From contig NZ_LGUF01000007.1 of the NCBI RefSeq assembly GCF_001274725.1, forward strand, positions 2,837,710 through 2,901,709: 64,000 bases of DNA. The letters run 5' to 3'. This DNA comes from Sporosarcina globispora (lineage in GTDB: Bacteria > Bacillota > Bacilli > Bacillales > Cytobacillaceae). The translations under genes and the position numbers were made by a program. The notes beneath the pieces are model-generated. The model was not told the DNA's origin and did no database searches. It was given only the letters and a program-made list of their open reading frames with translations. Shown here piece after piece: positions 25,382 to 34,421 of this stretch; the first letter of the stretch is position 1; the number at the start of each line of letters is the position of its first letter.

Positions 25382-25622
25382 AAATCATTCCTCCTTTTAT
25401 GCATATTTTTAGATAAATAATAAAACATTTGTTCGTATTTTTCAAGAAGAAGTATTATGTTAATTTGGGAAAGTGTTGATACACCACAAAAAAGCTATGC
25501 CCCTTATCATTCTAATAATTTATATGGTTATGATTCTTTACAAAAAATTCATTGTTCGTTCGACAATATTCGCGCAAAACAAAGGGATGAATTCTATATA
25601 GTGAAAAGTGTGCCTGAGATAT

Positions 25623-25656
25623 AAAGTGTCTGTTTTAATAGCAACAGGCACTTTTT
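25623..25656 (+). terminator. Hairpin with T-run directly upstream of the TPR gene
   Basis: AAAGTG-T-CTGT (from 25623) pairs with ACAG-G-CACTTT, followed by TT. It ends about 10 bp before the SD of the 25678 gene. No gene precedes it on this strand for more than 800 bp, so it may be a leader attenuator and not a simple terminator. Confidence 0.5.
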
Positions 25657-25677
25657 AAATAGAAATGAGGTATTGAG

Positions 25678-26748
25678 ATGAGAACCTTAAAGATAAAAGA
25701 ATTAACTCTAGACGAGCTGGAAGAGCTCGAACAGGACCTCCATGAGAATGGAGAAAAAAGTGATTATGGCTATTACAAGCAGCTGGTTACCATCTATGAA
25801 ACCATGTATAAAAAACTAAAAAGCCTGGCCAGAAAAAATGGACCTGAATATGATTACTCACTTCAATACACGAAAAAACTGCTGGTCACTCACCTTATTA
25901 AATTCGGAACCTACTTAAAAATGAATCATTTCAAGGATGACCTGGCTGCTGTAGAGTCACTCATCAAGGCGATAGGGTTAGAACAAAAGCTTCCGATCGC
26001 CTACTATCGTTTGGGCTTTTTAGCTTATAAGCATGGTAAGTACGGTTCAGCTGTCCGCTATTTCCAGCAGGCACTGGATAAGCATCTGGTGGATGATCCA
26101 ACCTGCGCCCTCAATCAGCAGCAGAAATTCCATGCCCATATGTATTTGGCAAATAGCGCTTTATATGTTGCCAGTCAGACATATGAAACGATAGAAAAGC
26201 TCCCATATTCGCCAATGGAGCAGCTGCCGAATCCAGAGCTGTCACCATTACTTGAAACATTGTCATCGAATGAAAATTACTTACGAAACCACGCGTTCTA
26301 CAAAATCACAAAAAATAAAACCGTAACATGTTCAAAGGAAGCATGCGAAGACCTCTATGAAAACAGCGAAAACAATGAACTAGTTCTGTACTTTAATGAT
26401 CGGGAAAATATTCTCTTATTTAATGGGGAGGAAGTCATCATCACCCCCACACAAGCCAATATGATCAGACACTTCCTGCTGTCTTCCAGCAGGGAGAATC
26501 CATGCACGAGAATCACCATGCGTGATTTTTTTGGAAGAACAGGCAGTGATGGAGAGGTGAGAAAGAAAACCTTTATCAAATCCATTGAAAGGCTTAGGGT
26601 CAGCCTAAGATCAATAGATATCCCTGAGATTATTGATGTTACCCAGTACAGGGGAGAAACTGGTTATTATTTTAATGATTCCATTCCATATACCGTCATG
26701 TTCATGGTGGATGATGCTTTTGGGAATGATTATGTACCCTCATTATAG
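25678..26748 (+). CDS. TPR-containing protein with possible C-terminal winged-helix region; function unknown
   Basis: A 356-residue soluble protein. The N-terminal region is helical and charged. A TPR-like unit lies around residues 100-140 (YYRLGFLAYKHGKYGSAVRYFQQAL). The C-terminal part (about 235-340) is rich in beta and helix, with TPTQANMIRHFLL and KTFIKSIERLRVSLR, which resembles the OmpR/PhoB winged-helix layout. I cannot name the family. The 3' end of this gene recurs as a decayed fragment at 43553-43660. It is monocistronic, with hairpins before and after. Confidence 0.65.
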   Translation: MRTLKIKELTLDELEELEQDLHENGEKSDYGYYKQLVTIYETMYKKLKSLARKNGPEYDYSLQYTKKLLVTHLIKFGTYLKMNHFKDDLAAVESLIKAIGLEQKLPIAYYRLGFLAYKHGKYGSAVRYFQQALDKHLVDDPTCALNQQQKFHAHMYLANSALYVASQTYETIEKLPYSPMEQLPNPELSPLLETLSSNENYLRNHAFYKITKNKTVTCSKEACEDLYENSENNELVLYFNDRENILLFNGEEVIITPTQANMIRHFLLSSSRENPCTRITMRDFFGRTGSDGEVRKKTFIKSIERLRVSLRSIDIPEIIDVTQYRGETGYYFNDSIPYTVMFMVDDAFGNDYVPSL

Positions 26749-26821
26749 GAGTTTGTCCAGTATCTTATGGTAAAAATCATCGAGCATGCCTAACCCTTGA
26801 ACGCCCATATCATAATAACTT

Positions 26822-26856
26822 AAGAAGCTGCTCAAATGGATGAGCAGTTTCTTTTT
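26822..26856 (+). terminator. Intrinsic terminator
   Basis: AAGAA-G-CTGCTCA pairs with TGAGCAG-TTTCTT, followed by TTTT. It lies 74 bp after the TPR-protein gene. Confidence 0.75.
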
Positions 26857-27026
26857 GTACACAAGTTTCAATTTAAACAATATGTTCCCCTCATGTTACT
26901 GGATTCGAGTGAGACGGGATATAGCATCATTGCGGTTAATAGTCTAAAAATTATATAAGTTTAACTGACAAGACTCATACGAAATCAGTTTACTTATGGA
27001 ATATTCAGAATTTACCAGAGGATTCT

Positions 27027-27055
27027 TTGATGTCAAATCGAATGATATATAGAAT
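27027..27055 (+). promoter_or_regulatory. Candidate sigma-A promoter of the sigma-54 regulator gene
   Basis: TTGATG (27027-27032), a 17-bp spacer, then TAGAAT (27050-27055). It is about 70 bp upstream of the regulator start. The remaining sequence between 26857 and 27026 shows no further recognisable element. Confidence 0.5.
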
Positions 27056-27104
27056 GATAATCCTGAAAATGACATATTGATTTCTCCTTTTTAGGGAGGA
27101 ACTA

Positions 27105-27131
27105 ATGAACGAGGAGGATATGCATGGGTAA
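27105..27131 (+). CDS. Possible 8-codon upstream ORF overlapping the regulator start
   Basis: ATG at 27105 follows GGGAGG with 5-bp spacing and encodes MNEEDMHG, then TAA. Its last codons overlap the regulator ATG at 27124, and the regulator's own SD (GAGGAGGAT) lies inside it. This could couple or tune translation. It may be fortuitous. Confidence 0.35.
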   Translation: MNEEDMHG

Positions 27132-28908
27132 ATCAATCCTTTTTGAAATTCAAGAAGAAGTGAATCTGGTAGCTGAAGCCATAAAATCTGTTTTGTCCTT
27201 AGAAGTGATTATTTATGATAAGAATAAAGTTGTTGTTTCTGCCACAGGCGGCGGTAAGCATGCGGTTGTGGGTGAACCGGTGAGAGGGCATATCATTGAG
27301 GAAGTTTTAAAAACGAATGAACCTGTTTACAATTTTGAGCCAGGATTTCATGACGTTTGTAAAAGCTGTATTCTTCATCAGAATTGCCCTGAAAAATCTG
27401 ATGTTTCCTTTCCTTTGACACATGAAGGCGAAATTGTCGGTGTTATCAGTTTAACGGCTTTTTCAGAGAAGCAAAAAAATGAATTTAAAGAGAAGCATCT
27501 CATCCTATCAAATTACCTCGGAAAAATGGCAGATTTAATCAGCAGCAAAATAAATGGAACATCACTATTAAAGAAGTATTTATCAACCTCTCAGATGCTG
27601 CAGGTTACGATTCAATCCATGTATGAGGGAGTCATTGCTGTTGATCAAAGAGGATTTATCCTCGAGATGAATCGTTCTGCGGAAAAAATATTAAAAGTAA
27701 ATAAACACAATGTTTTAACTTTGAATATTTTAGATGTTATTCAAAATTTACCCCTATCGAAAGTTTTTTTGACTGGACAAGGATACTCAGATAAAGAATG
27801 CTCACTTGTTGTTAATGGAAAAATGATTCAAGTAATTATAAGTGCAAACCCATTGATTCATAACAGTCAGATTATCGGCTGTGCGATAACAGTCAAAGAT
27901 TTAGCTGAAGTTCAAAAGTTCGCCTATTCGATAACATCAGAAGTAGATGATTCTACATTCGATATTATAGTGGGGAAAAGCCCCGCTATATTACAGACGA
28001 AGGCTGCTGCCAAGAAAGTCGCTGCAACAGATTCTACAGTTATTTTTTTGGGGGAGAGCGGAACAGGGAAGGAGCTTTTTGCGAGGGCGCTGCATCAAGA
28101 AAGCAAAAGAATAAATAAACCATTTAGGGCCATAAATTGTGCAGCTATTCCAGAACATTTATTGGAAAGTGAATTATTTGGATATAGTGACGGTGCGTTT
28201 ACTGGTGCAAGGAAAAATGGGAAGCCTGGAAAATTTGAAATGGCACAAGGAGGAACCATTTTTCTGGATGAAATAGGTGATATGCCCTTGCATTTGCAAG
28301 TGAAGCTGTTAAGAGTGCTAGAGGAAAGAAAAATTGAACGGATTGGCTCTAATAACTCAATTGATATCGATATTAGAATCGTTGCAGCAACCCATAAAAA
28401 CTTAGAAAAGATGGTATCTGACGGAGAATTTCGGCAGGATTTATTTTTTAGGCTAAGTGTCATTCCGCTTCATATTCCTCCATTGCGGGAAAGAGAGGGT
28501 GACATTCTAGTCCTGCTTCAGCATTTTGTACAACACTATGACAAAATTACTGGAAAAAAAGTGAGAGGTTTCTCTCCAGATGCAGAAGAGATGCTATGTT
28601 CGTACAACTGGCCCGGAAATATACGTGAACTTCAAAATGCTGTGGAATATGCTATAAATATGGCAAATGATCACTGGATCAAAGTAGAAAACCTGCCCCC
28701 AAGAATCCGTGAACAAAATCACCTGAATGGTGATAAAGAAAATATTACTCTAGCAGAAATGGAAGAGAGAATGATTAGGGATGTTCTAAAGAGATATAGT
28801 GATACATTGAATGGAAAAAAACAAGCAGCAGATGAACTTGGTATAAATATAGCAACCCTTTACAGGAAAATTAATAAATACGAGCTTAATCGCAAAATGC
28901 AATTATAG
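27124..28908 (+). CDS. Sigma-54-dependent transcriptional activator with Cys-containing sensor and PAS domains
   Basis: A 594-residue bacterial enhancer-binding protein. The N-terminal sensor (about 1-145) holds a C79-x2-C82-x5-C88 cluster with nearby His. A PAS domain follows (about 155-270). The AAA+ domain (about 285-515) has GESGTGKE (Walker A), the sigma-54-contacting GAFTGA and TIFLDEIGD (Walker B). A Fis-type HTH lies at the C-terminus (about 540-590, ADELGINIATLYRKI). It stands just before a -24/-12 promoter and two candidate binding sites, so it very probably activates the catabolic operon at 29150-43424. The cysteines suggest metal or redox sensing. Confidence 0.92.
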   Translation: MGKSILFEIQEEVNLVAEAIKSVLSLEVIIYDKNKVVVSATGGGKHAVVGEPVRGHIIEEVLKTNEPVYNFEPGFHDVCKSCILHQNCPEKSDVSFPLTHEGEIVGVISLTAFSEKQKNEFKEKHLILSNYLGKMADLISSKINGTSLLKKYLSTSQMLQVTIQSMYEGVIAVDQRGFILEMNRSAEKILKVNKHNVLTLNILDVIQNLPLSKVFLTGQGYSDKECSLVVNGKMIQVIISANPLIHNSQIIGCAITVKDLAEVQKFAYSITSEVDDSTFDIIVGKSPAILQTKAAAKKVAATDSTVIFLGESGTGKELFARALHQESKRINKPFRAINCAAIPEHLLESELFGYSDGAFTGARKNGKPGKFEMAQGGTIFLDEIGDMPLHLQVKLLRVLEERKIERIGSNNSIDIDIRIVAATHKNLEKMVSDGEFRQDLFFRLSVIPLHIPPLREREGDILVLLQHFVQHYDKITGKKVRGFSPDAEEMLCSYNWPGNIRELQNAVEYAINMANDHWIKVENLPPRIREQNHLNGDKENITLAEMEERMIRDVLKRYSDTLNGKKQAADELGINIATLYRKINKYELNRKMQL

Positions 28909-28922
28909 TTCGCAAATTGCGA
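28909..28922. promoter_or_regulatory. Candidate upstream activator site 1
   Basis: TTCGCAAATTGCGA is nearly palindromic and starts directly at the regulator stop codon. Its reverse complement matches the site at 28988-29000. A weaker similar string (CGCAAAATGCAATT) lies at 28891-28904. It is about 200 bp upstream of the predicted sigma-54 transcription start, a usual enhancer distance. Confidence 0.6.
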
Positions 28923-28930
28923 TTAAGTTA

Positions 28931-28988
28931 AAAACATAGTAGATTTGTCTTTTCTTTAAAATCTGGACAGATCTTCTATGTTTTTTTT
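28931..28988 (+). terminator. Terminator of the regulator gene
   Basis: AAAACATAG (28931-28939) pairs with CTATGTTTT (28976-28984). Inner pairs AGAT/ATCT and TGTC/GACA extend the stem, and the T-run continues to 28988. It separates the regulator from the sigma-54 operon. Confidence 0.75.
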
Positions 28989-29000
28989 GCAATTTGCGAA
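28988..29000. promoter_or_regulatory. Candidate upstream activator site 2
   Basis: TGCAATTTGCGAA is the inverted copy of the sequence at 28909-28922. It lies about 110 bp upstream of the -12 element, suited to enhancer binding by the Fis-type HTH protein encoded immediately upstream. Confidence 0.6.
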
Positions 29001-29096
29001 AAACGAATGGTGATGATGATTATAAAAATAAAGAAGGTGTACTGCATTACCCTTATACATATGGGCTTTCGAGTTTTTTTTGGAAAATTCAAAACT

Positions 29097-29112
29097 TGGC
29101 ACGATACTTGCA
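29097..29112 (+). promoter_or_regulatory. Sigma-54 (-24/-12) promoter
   Basis: TGGCAC (29097-29102), 5 bp, then TTGCA (29108-29112). GG and GC are exactly 10 bp apart, which is essentially the sigma-54 consensus. Transcription would start near 29123, 27 bp before the first gene's start at 29150. This also excludes any start codon upstream for that gene. Confidence 0.92.
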
Positions 29113-29149
29113 TTCTTACAAGGTGTATAAAGAATCGAGGGGGAGTGCA

Positions 29150-30130
29150 GTGAAAATGATCAAAAAAATGTTCATGATGAAGTCCGTCCAGACTTTATTA
29201 AAGACATGCCTAAATGTGAAACCAGGAGAAAACCTATTGATCCTAACGGATACGAACACAATTGAAATTGGAGAGGTTTTTGCCCTTGTTGGAGAAGGGA
29301 TGGGAGCAGAAGTAGTTATGACCATTATGAATCCCACCACTAGGCATGGAGATGAACCGCCTAGAATCATTGCAGAAGCAATGAAAGCAGCTGATGCGAT
29401 CGTTGCCCCAACAACTTTTTCAATTAATCATTCAACTGCAAGAAAAGAAGCGAGTAATGCAGGAGCAAGATTAATATTTATGCCAGACGCAAATGAAGAG
29501 GTCTTCTTAGATGGTTCGCTGGATATCGATTATTTTGCACAAAAGAAAATAATCGATAAGGTATCAGCCATACTTGAAGAAGGAGAACGATTGAGCATCA
29601 CAACCAATTTAGGTACAGAGCTCACCATGTCGATATCAGGGCGCCATGCCGTACCTCAAACTGGAATTTGTCATGAACCTGGAAGTATTTCACCGCCTCC
29701 TTGCATTGAAACAGCTGTGGCACCAATAGAAGGAACTACAGAAGGAGTCATGTACATTGATGGGGCCATTGTGCCTGGAAGGGCTTGTGAAGATCCAGTT
29801 AAAGTCGTCTTTAGAGAAGGAAGAATCATTTCCATTGAAGGAAAAGAAGATGCTGACATGCTTAAGGAAACGCTGGAAAGTTACAATCATCCTAATGTAT
29901 ATTGCGCAGTAGAAATGGGAATTGGCATGAACCCCAAAGCGAAAATTGGAAGAGGAGGCCAGCTGGAAGACGAGGCAGAGCTTGGAACGATGCATATTGG
30001 AATTGGCAACGGAATTACATTTGGAAGCAGTATTAGAGCCCCAGGGCATTGTGATTTAGTGATTCGAAAACCGACTATCAAAGTGGATGGGAAAATCCTT
30101 ATGAAGGACGGAGAACTCTATATAGATTAG
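29150..30130 (+). CDS. M29 aminopeptidase / NicX-like metalloprotein (paralog 1)
   Basis: A 326-residue protein of the thermophilic (M29) aminopeptidase superfamily, which also contains 2,5-dihydroxypyridine dioxygenase NicX. Candidate metal ligands at the C-terminal end are E255 (VEMGIG), H282 (GTMHIG) and the H300-x-D302 pair (APGHCD). H247 lies 53 residues before H300; as I recall it, NicX uses two His 53 apart plus the D of H-x-D. GTG at 29150 fits GAGGGGGA at 29137-29144 and the sigma-54 start site. It is the first gene of the operon; peptidase and ring-cleaving oxygenase remain both open. Confidence 0.7.
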   Translation: MKMIKKMFMMKSVQTLLKTCLNVKPGENLLILTDTNTIEIGEVFALVGEGMGAEVVMTIMNPTTRHGDEPPRIIAEAMKAADAIVAPTTFSINHSTARKEASNAGARLIFMPDANEEVFLDGSLDIDYFAQKKIIDKVSAILEEGERLSITTNLGTELTMSISGRHAVPQTGICHEPGSISPPPCIETAVAPIEGTTEGVMYIDGAIVPGRACEDPVKVVFREGRIISIEGKEDADMLKETLESYNHPNVYCAVEMGIGMNPKAKIGRGGQLEDEAELGTMHIGIGNGITFGSSIRAPGHCDLVIRKPTIKVDGKILMKDGELYID

Positions 30131-30144
30131 GGGGAGGAGGTTTT

Positions 30145-31662
30145 TTGGGAGAATTAAGTCTTATCGGCGAATCGCTGGCCAGTTTCTTTACAGTTAAAAT
30201 CATGCTTTTGTTTCTTTTGGGCACAGTCGCAGGAATGGCAGTAGGTGCACTTCCAGGCCTTACTACTACCATGGGAGTATCTTTGCTGATTTCATTTACC
30301 TGGGGGATGGAATGGATCGAAGCAATGGTATTAATTGTTTCGGTTCATATAGGAGGAACCTATGGCGGGTCCACACCAGCCATTTTCTTAAATATCCCAG
30401 GTACCCCCGCCTCTGCTGCGACAGCTATGGATGGTTATCCAATGGCTCAGCGAGGAGAAGGTGGCCTGGCAAGAGGACTTGCAACTTTCCAATCCTTTTT
30501 AGGTACGATTCTGGCAGCTGTTTTATTTCTTATAGGGGCGCCGATCCTGCTGGATCTAAGTATGAATTTCGGATCATGGGAGTATTTTCTGCTCGCCATG
30601 TTTGGAATTATTCTTAGTGCAAATCTAACCGCGGAGTCATTGTCGAAAGGACTTATTTCGGGGATCTTAGGATTGGCACTGGCCACTGCAGGGATGGATA
30701 AGATCACAGGTGTCCAGAGGTTTACTTTTGGAGAAAGTGCACTAATGGATGGTTTTAGTCTCATTGCTGTCTTAATCGGAGTTTTTGGAATTGCTGAGGT
30801 AATAGACTCTATTATGAAGCTGAAGCCGCCTTTGAAAGCAGAAAAATTCCAATCAAGCATTCCCCCGTGGAAGATGTTATTGAAGTTTTTGCCCGCCGGC
30901 GGAAGATCTTCTGTCATTGGTGCCGCGATAGGAGCTATTCCTGGTGTTGGAGCAGATGTAGCAGCTTGGGTATCCTACGATGTGGCCCGTCGAAGAAGTA
31001 AGAAACCTGAAACTTTTGGCAAAGGAAATCCAGAAGGAATCGTTGCTGCAGAAACGGCAAATAATGCTTGTGTTCCAGGTACATATATACCAATGCTGGC
31101 CCTTGGTATCCCTGGTGATGCAGTCACGGCAGTTATTATAGGGGGGCTTTTACTTCACGGATTGCAGCCTGGTCCTCTTTTGCTGACACAAAATCCAAAT
31201 ATATTAAATCAGTTTTTTATTATCTTAACGATATCTGCTGCGTTCATGCTTGTGTTTGGATTATTTTTCTCTTACTTATTCCAGAAAATCCTTTCTGTTC
31301 CCAGAAGTATAGTATTGCTTGTTGTAACGGTATTTAGTGTTGTAGGTACTTTTGCAGTAAATAATCGGCCATTTGATATTGGAATCATGTTTCTTTTTGG
31401 CATAATCGGTTTTCTTATGAGGAAAGTCGGATTGGCTGCCCCTCCTTTGGTGTTAGGATTGATCCTTGGTTTAATGGCGGAACAAAATTTCCGAAGAGCG
31501 ATGGTGAGTTCGGATTATTCCTTTGTTCCATTTATTACACGCCCAATCAGTCTTTTTTTACTGGTCTGTATTGTATTCCTGATTTTAAATCAAAATCAAT
31601 TTTTATCAAAACGTTTAAAGAATGTGTGGGGGAAAATAAAGCCTAAGGGGGCGAGCTTATGA
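30145..31662 (+). CDS. Tripartite tricarboxylate transporter large permease TctA-like
   Basis: A 505-residue membrane protein with about 12 helices. TctA signatures include GALPGLTTTMGVSLL, GGTYGGSTPAIFLNIPGTPAS and the second-half counterpart GAIPGVGADVAAW plus ALGIPGDAVTAV. The start is TTG behind GGAGGAGG. It works with the binding protein and small permease encoded next. These systems import carboxylates; the substrate is unknown. Confidence 0.92.
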   Translation: MGELSLIGESLASFFTVKIMLLFLLGTVAGMAVGALPGLTTTMGVSLLISFTWGMEWIEAMVLIVSVHIGGTYGGSTPAIFLNIPGTPASAATAMDGYPMAQRGEGGLARGLATFQSFLGTILAAVLFLIGAPILLDLSMNFGSWEYFLLAMFGIILSANLTAESLSKGLISGILGLALATAGMDKITGVQRFTFGESALMDGFSLIAVLIGVFGIAEVIDSIMKLKPPLKAEKFQSSIPPWKMLLKFLPAGGRSSVIGAAIGAIPGVGADVAAWVSYDVARRRSKKPETFGKGNPEGIVAAETANNACVPGTYIPMLALGIPGDAVTAVIIGGLLLHGLQPGPLLLTQNPNILNQFFIILTISAAFMLVFGLFFSYLFQKILSVPRSIVLLVVTVFSVVGTFAVNNRPFDIGIMFLFGIIGFLMRKVGLAAPPLVLGLILGLMAEQNFRRAMVSSDYSFVPFITRPISLFLLVCIVFLILNQNQFLSKRLKNVWGKIKPKGASL

Positions 31663-32693
31663 AATTAAAAATGATGGTTCTGACTCTATTTTCAGGGGTT
31701 CTGATATTAGGTGCATGTTCTGGTAATCAATCAAATCAAAAGGCGTCTGGGAGCAAGGAAGCAGAAGGTGCATACCCTTCGCAGCCAATTGAAATTATTG
31801 TGGGTTTTAGTGAGGGCGGCGGTACTGACACTATGGCAAGGACACTGCAGCCTATCCTTCAGAAAGAATTAGGAGAATCCATTGCGGTAAGAAACATGCC
31901 TGGAGCTTCTAGTGCACTTGCTCTTGAATATGTTAACGAACAAGAGTCTGACGGACACACAATCCTATTTCAAACAGATCTGGTCCGTGTATTTCCAACA
32001 ATGGGCATGACAGATTTAACCTATAAAGATTTCGAACAAATTGGAATTGGCGCAATGGGGATAGCCAATTTTACAGTTAAAGACAAATCTAGCCTGAAAA
32101 CGTTTGATGATGTGGTTCAGCTATTAAAAGATGGAAATGCGAAGGTTGGCGTGGCGGCGATTGGAGACCCCTGGCACCTTACTCTGGAAATTGTAAATAG
32201 TGTTGTGGGCGGAGATGCCGAAATTATTACTTATGACTCTGGTTCAAATGCTGCTATGGCTGCCATGAAAGGTGAGGTGGATTTTTCGATCAGCGGGGTT
32301 AATGAGGTAGTGGACCTGCTGCGGGCAGGGGATTTACGTTCACTGGCTGTTATGGATAATAAGCCATTTGATGTTGATGGCATTCAATCGATCCCGCCGG
32401 TAACTGATTTTGTTTCAGACTTGGATAAATATGTACCGGAAGGAACATGGTGGGGGCCAGCTGTGAAGAGCGGAACTCCAGAAGAAATTGTAAATAAGAT
32501 AAGGGACGCATACAACAAAGCAATAAACAGTGATGAATTTAAGGAATTTACAAAGAAAAGGGCAATTGTTCTTACAGATATTGAGGATAGTCAAGAATAT
32601 ACAAAAGAAATCACAGAAAAAACAAGCTGGCTGCTTTGGGACATCGGTGTAGGAAAACGGTCACCAGAAGAGGTAGGAATCAGCCGGCCATAA
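31659..32693 (+). CDS. Tripartite tricarboxylate transporter substrate-binding lipoprotein (TctC/Bug family)
   Basis: A 344-residue protein with a lipoprotein signal and lipobox LILGAC (Cys20). The Bug-family motif YPSQPIEIIVGFSEGGGTD follows at the mature N-terminus, with a ligand loop later. Its ATG overlaps the tctA stop. It is the receptor of the TctACB importer. Gene order A-C-B differs from the common C-B-A order. Confidence 0.9.
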   Translation: MKLKMMVLTLFSGVLILGACSGNQSNQKASGSKEAEGAYPSQPIEIIVGFSEGGGTDTMARTLQPILQKELGESIAVRNMPGASSALALEYVNEQESDGHTILFQTDLVRVFPTMGMTDLTYKDFEQIGIGAMGIANFTVKDKSSLKTFDDVVQLLKDGNAKVGVAAIGDPWHLTLEIVNSVVGGDAEIITYDSGSNAAMAAMKGEVDFSISGVNEVVDLLRAGDLRSLAVMDNKPFDVDGIQSIPPVTDFVSDLDKYVPEGTWWGPAVKSGTPEEIVNKIRDAYNKAINSDEFKEFTKKRAIVLTDIEDSQEYTKEITEKTSWLLWDIGVGKRSPEEVGISRP

Positions 32694-32714
32694 GAGTGAT
32701 AGAAAGGAGAAAAA

Positions 32715-33161
32715 ATGCGGATAAATAAAGATTTTCTTTTGGCGGGCATTGTTTTAGCTATTGGTCTCTTTTTAGTAATAGGCAGCTTTAACTTCCCGCC
32801 AGGAGAGCATTTTTTAAATTCTTCCCGTTCGTTTCCCATGTTTCTTGGCTATTGTTTAACAGGTCTATCAATCTGGCAGTTTGTTCAGACCATCAGAAAG
32901 AAAAAAGAGCGTGAAGAGGAAGCAGAGTCCCTTTCGATTCTAGAAATGAAAAGAGGGCTGCTATATTTACTTCTGACAGTAGTATATATGTTCCTGTTAA
33001 TCCCCTTCATCGGTTTTCTGTTTTCCACTTTAATCTTTTTACTCATTGGCATGCTGTATTATAGGGAAGTTCGCTGGTATACGGCTACATTAGTATCCAT
33101 AGGGATGATTGGATTCATTTATGTGGTTTTTGAAAAACTCATGTATATTCGATTACCGTAA
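32715..33161 (+). CDS. Tripartite tricarboxylate transporter small permease TctB-like
   Basis: A 148-residue protein with four predicted helices (about 8-24, 38-54, 75-97, 101-140). It starts at ATG with AAAGGAG. The short length and position after tctC identify it as TctB; sequence conservation in this subunit is generally weak. Confidence 0.82.
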   Translation: MRINKDFLLAGIVLAIGLFLVIGSFNFPPGEHFLNSSRSFPMFLGYCLTGLSIWQFVQTIRKKKEREEEAESLSILEMKRGLLYLLLTVVYMFLLIPFIGFLFSTLIFLLIGMLYYREVRWYTATLVSIGMIGFIYVVFEKLMYIRLP

Positions 33162-33280
33162 AAACGAAATTATTATTTACTCTCTTTATTTGATCCAAAT
33201 ATTCAATGATAGGCGAGGAATCAGGATTTAAAGAGTTCGATGTAAAAGGATATCAAATAATAGATATGGCGGTGATTTAT

Positions 33281-34405
33281 ATGAGGATAAAGCAAACAAT
33301 TGAAAAAGTGCCCGGAGGTCTGATGGTCATCCCGCTGATGCTGGGCGCTTTATTTAATACGATTGATCAGCTTCACATCCCATTTATTATGAATTTCCTT
33401 AAGAGCATAGGGGTATCGCCAGTTGAAGAAGGAATTTATGAGTTTATGAAAATCGGAGGGTTCTCGGAAGCACTATTTAAAACAGGAACCTTAACACTTA
33501 TTGGCTTGTTCTTATTTTGTGCAGGCAGCCAAATGAATTTGCGAGTAGGCGGAAAGGCCTTAAAGAAAGGAATTCTATTAACAGGAAGCAAGTGTTTAAC
33601 CGGGATTGCGTTCGGTATTTTATTTGGGATGTTTTTTGACCCAATGAACGGTCTGCTTGGATTATCCACCCTGGCTATTATTGCCGCCATGACCAATGGA
33701 AATGAAGGAATGTATGCCGTTTTGACAGGGCAATACGGGAATCGGTCAGATGTTGGAGCCATTTCCGTACTAACTCTGAACGACGGTCCTTTTTTCACCA
33801 TGCTGGCTTTGGGAATGGTTGGCGTTAATTTTCCTTTAATCGCATTCATAGCTGTCTTGCTTCCAATTGCATTAGGAATGCTTTTAGGGAATCTGGATGA
33901 AGACATTCGGGAGTTTTTAAAGCCTGGTGAAACTCTGCTTGTACCATTCTTTGCTTTCTGTCTTGGAGCAGGAATGAATTTTATGAGTTTCTTTAATCCT
34001 GAAGCTGTTTGGGGAGGGTTAGCTCTCGGGTTTGCCACAGTGATTTTTACGGCATTAACCGGAATCTTGGTTTATAGGCTATTTGGAGAAAAAAGTACGA
34101 TTGGACCTGTTGCAGAAGCATCAACTGCAGGGAATGCAGTGGGTACACCTGCTGCAATCGCTGCAGCAGCATCAGTGGCAGCGGGAGCAGGACTGATGAC
34201 GGTGGAGAAGGCTCAAGGTTTTCAGGAAATTGCTAATTTAGCAACAATACAAATTTCAATTTCTACTATAACTACTTCGATATTATGCCCAATAGCCGTT
34301 ATTTTGTGGGATAAGTATCAAAGAAGCAAAGGCATTGATGGCCGTCTGGAGGATATCCCCAGCAAAAAAATAAAGATATCTGCTGAGCTCGAACAGGAAT
34401 CATAG
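33281..34405 (+). CDS. 2-keto-3-deoxygluconate permease (KdgT) family transporter
   Basis: A 374-residue membrane protein. The KdgT-family N-terminus (IEKVPGGLMVIPLMLGAL) and the MTNGNEGMYAVL and LTLNDGPFFTML motifs are clear. ATG at 33281 is chosen since it gives the standard KdgT N-terminus and follows GGTGAT; an upstream in-frame ATG at 33206 adds an unrelated 25 residues. The first about 120 bp after tctB hold no gene. It is a second carboxylate/keto-acid transporter in the same operon, perhaps for a product or an alternative substrate. Confidence 0.85.
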   Translation: MRIKQTIEKVPGGLMVIPLMLGALFNTIDQLHIPFIMNFLKSIGVSPVEEGIYEFMKIGGFSEALFKTGTLTLIGLFLFCAGSQMNLRVGGKALKKGILLTGSKCLTGIAFGILFGMFFDPMNGLLGLSTLAIIAAMTNGNEGMYAVLTGQYGNRSDVGAISVLTLNDGPFFTMLALGMVGVNFPLIAFIAVLLPIALGMLLGNLDEDIREFLKPGETLLVPFFAFCLGAGMNFMSFFNPEAVWGGLALGFATVIFTALTGILVYRLFGEKSTIGPVAEASTAGNAVGTPAAIAAAASVAAGAGLMTVEKAQGFQEIANLATIQISISTITTSILCPIAVILWDKYQRSKGIDGRLEDIPSKKIKISAELEQES

Positions 34406-34421
34406 AAGGGTGATGAAAGGT

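Noticed and set aside
28994-29149. Upstream in-frame extension of the first sigma-54 operon gene
   Set aside because: It would start before the -24/-12 promoter and its transcription start, and lacks an SD.
33206-33280. Extended N-terminus of the KdgT-like permease
   Set aside because: The additional residues are unlike the family, whose members begin at about MRIK..IEKVPGG, and there is no good SD.
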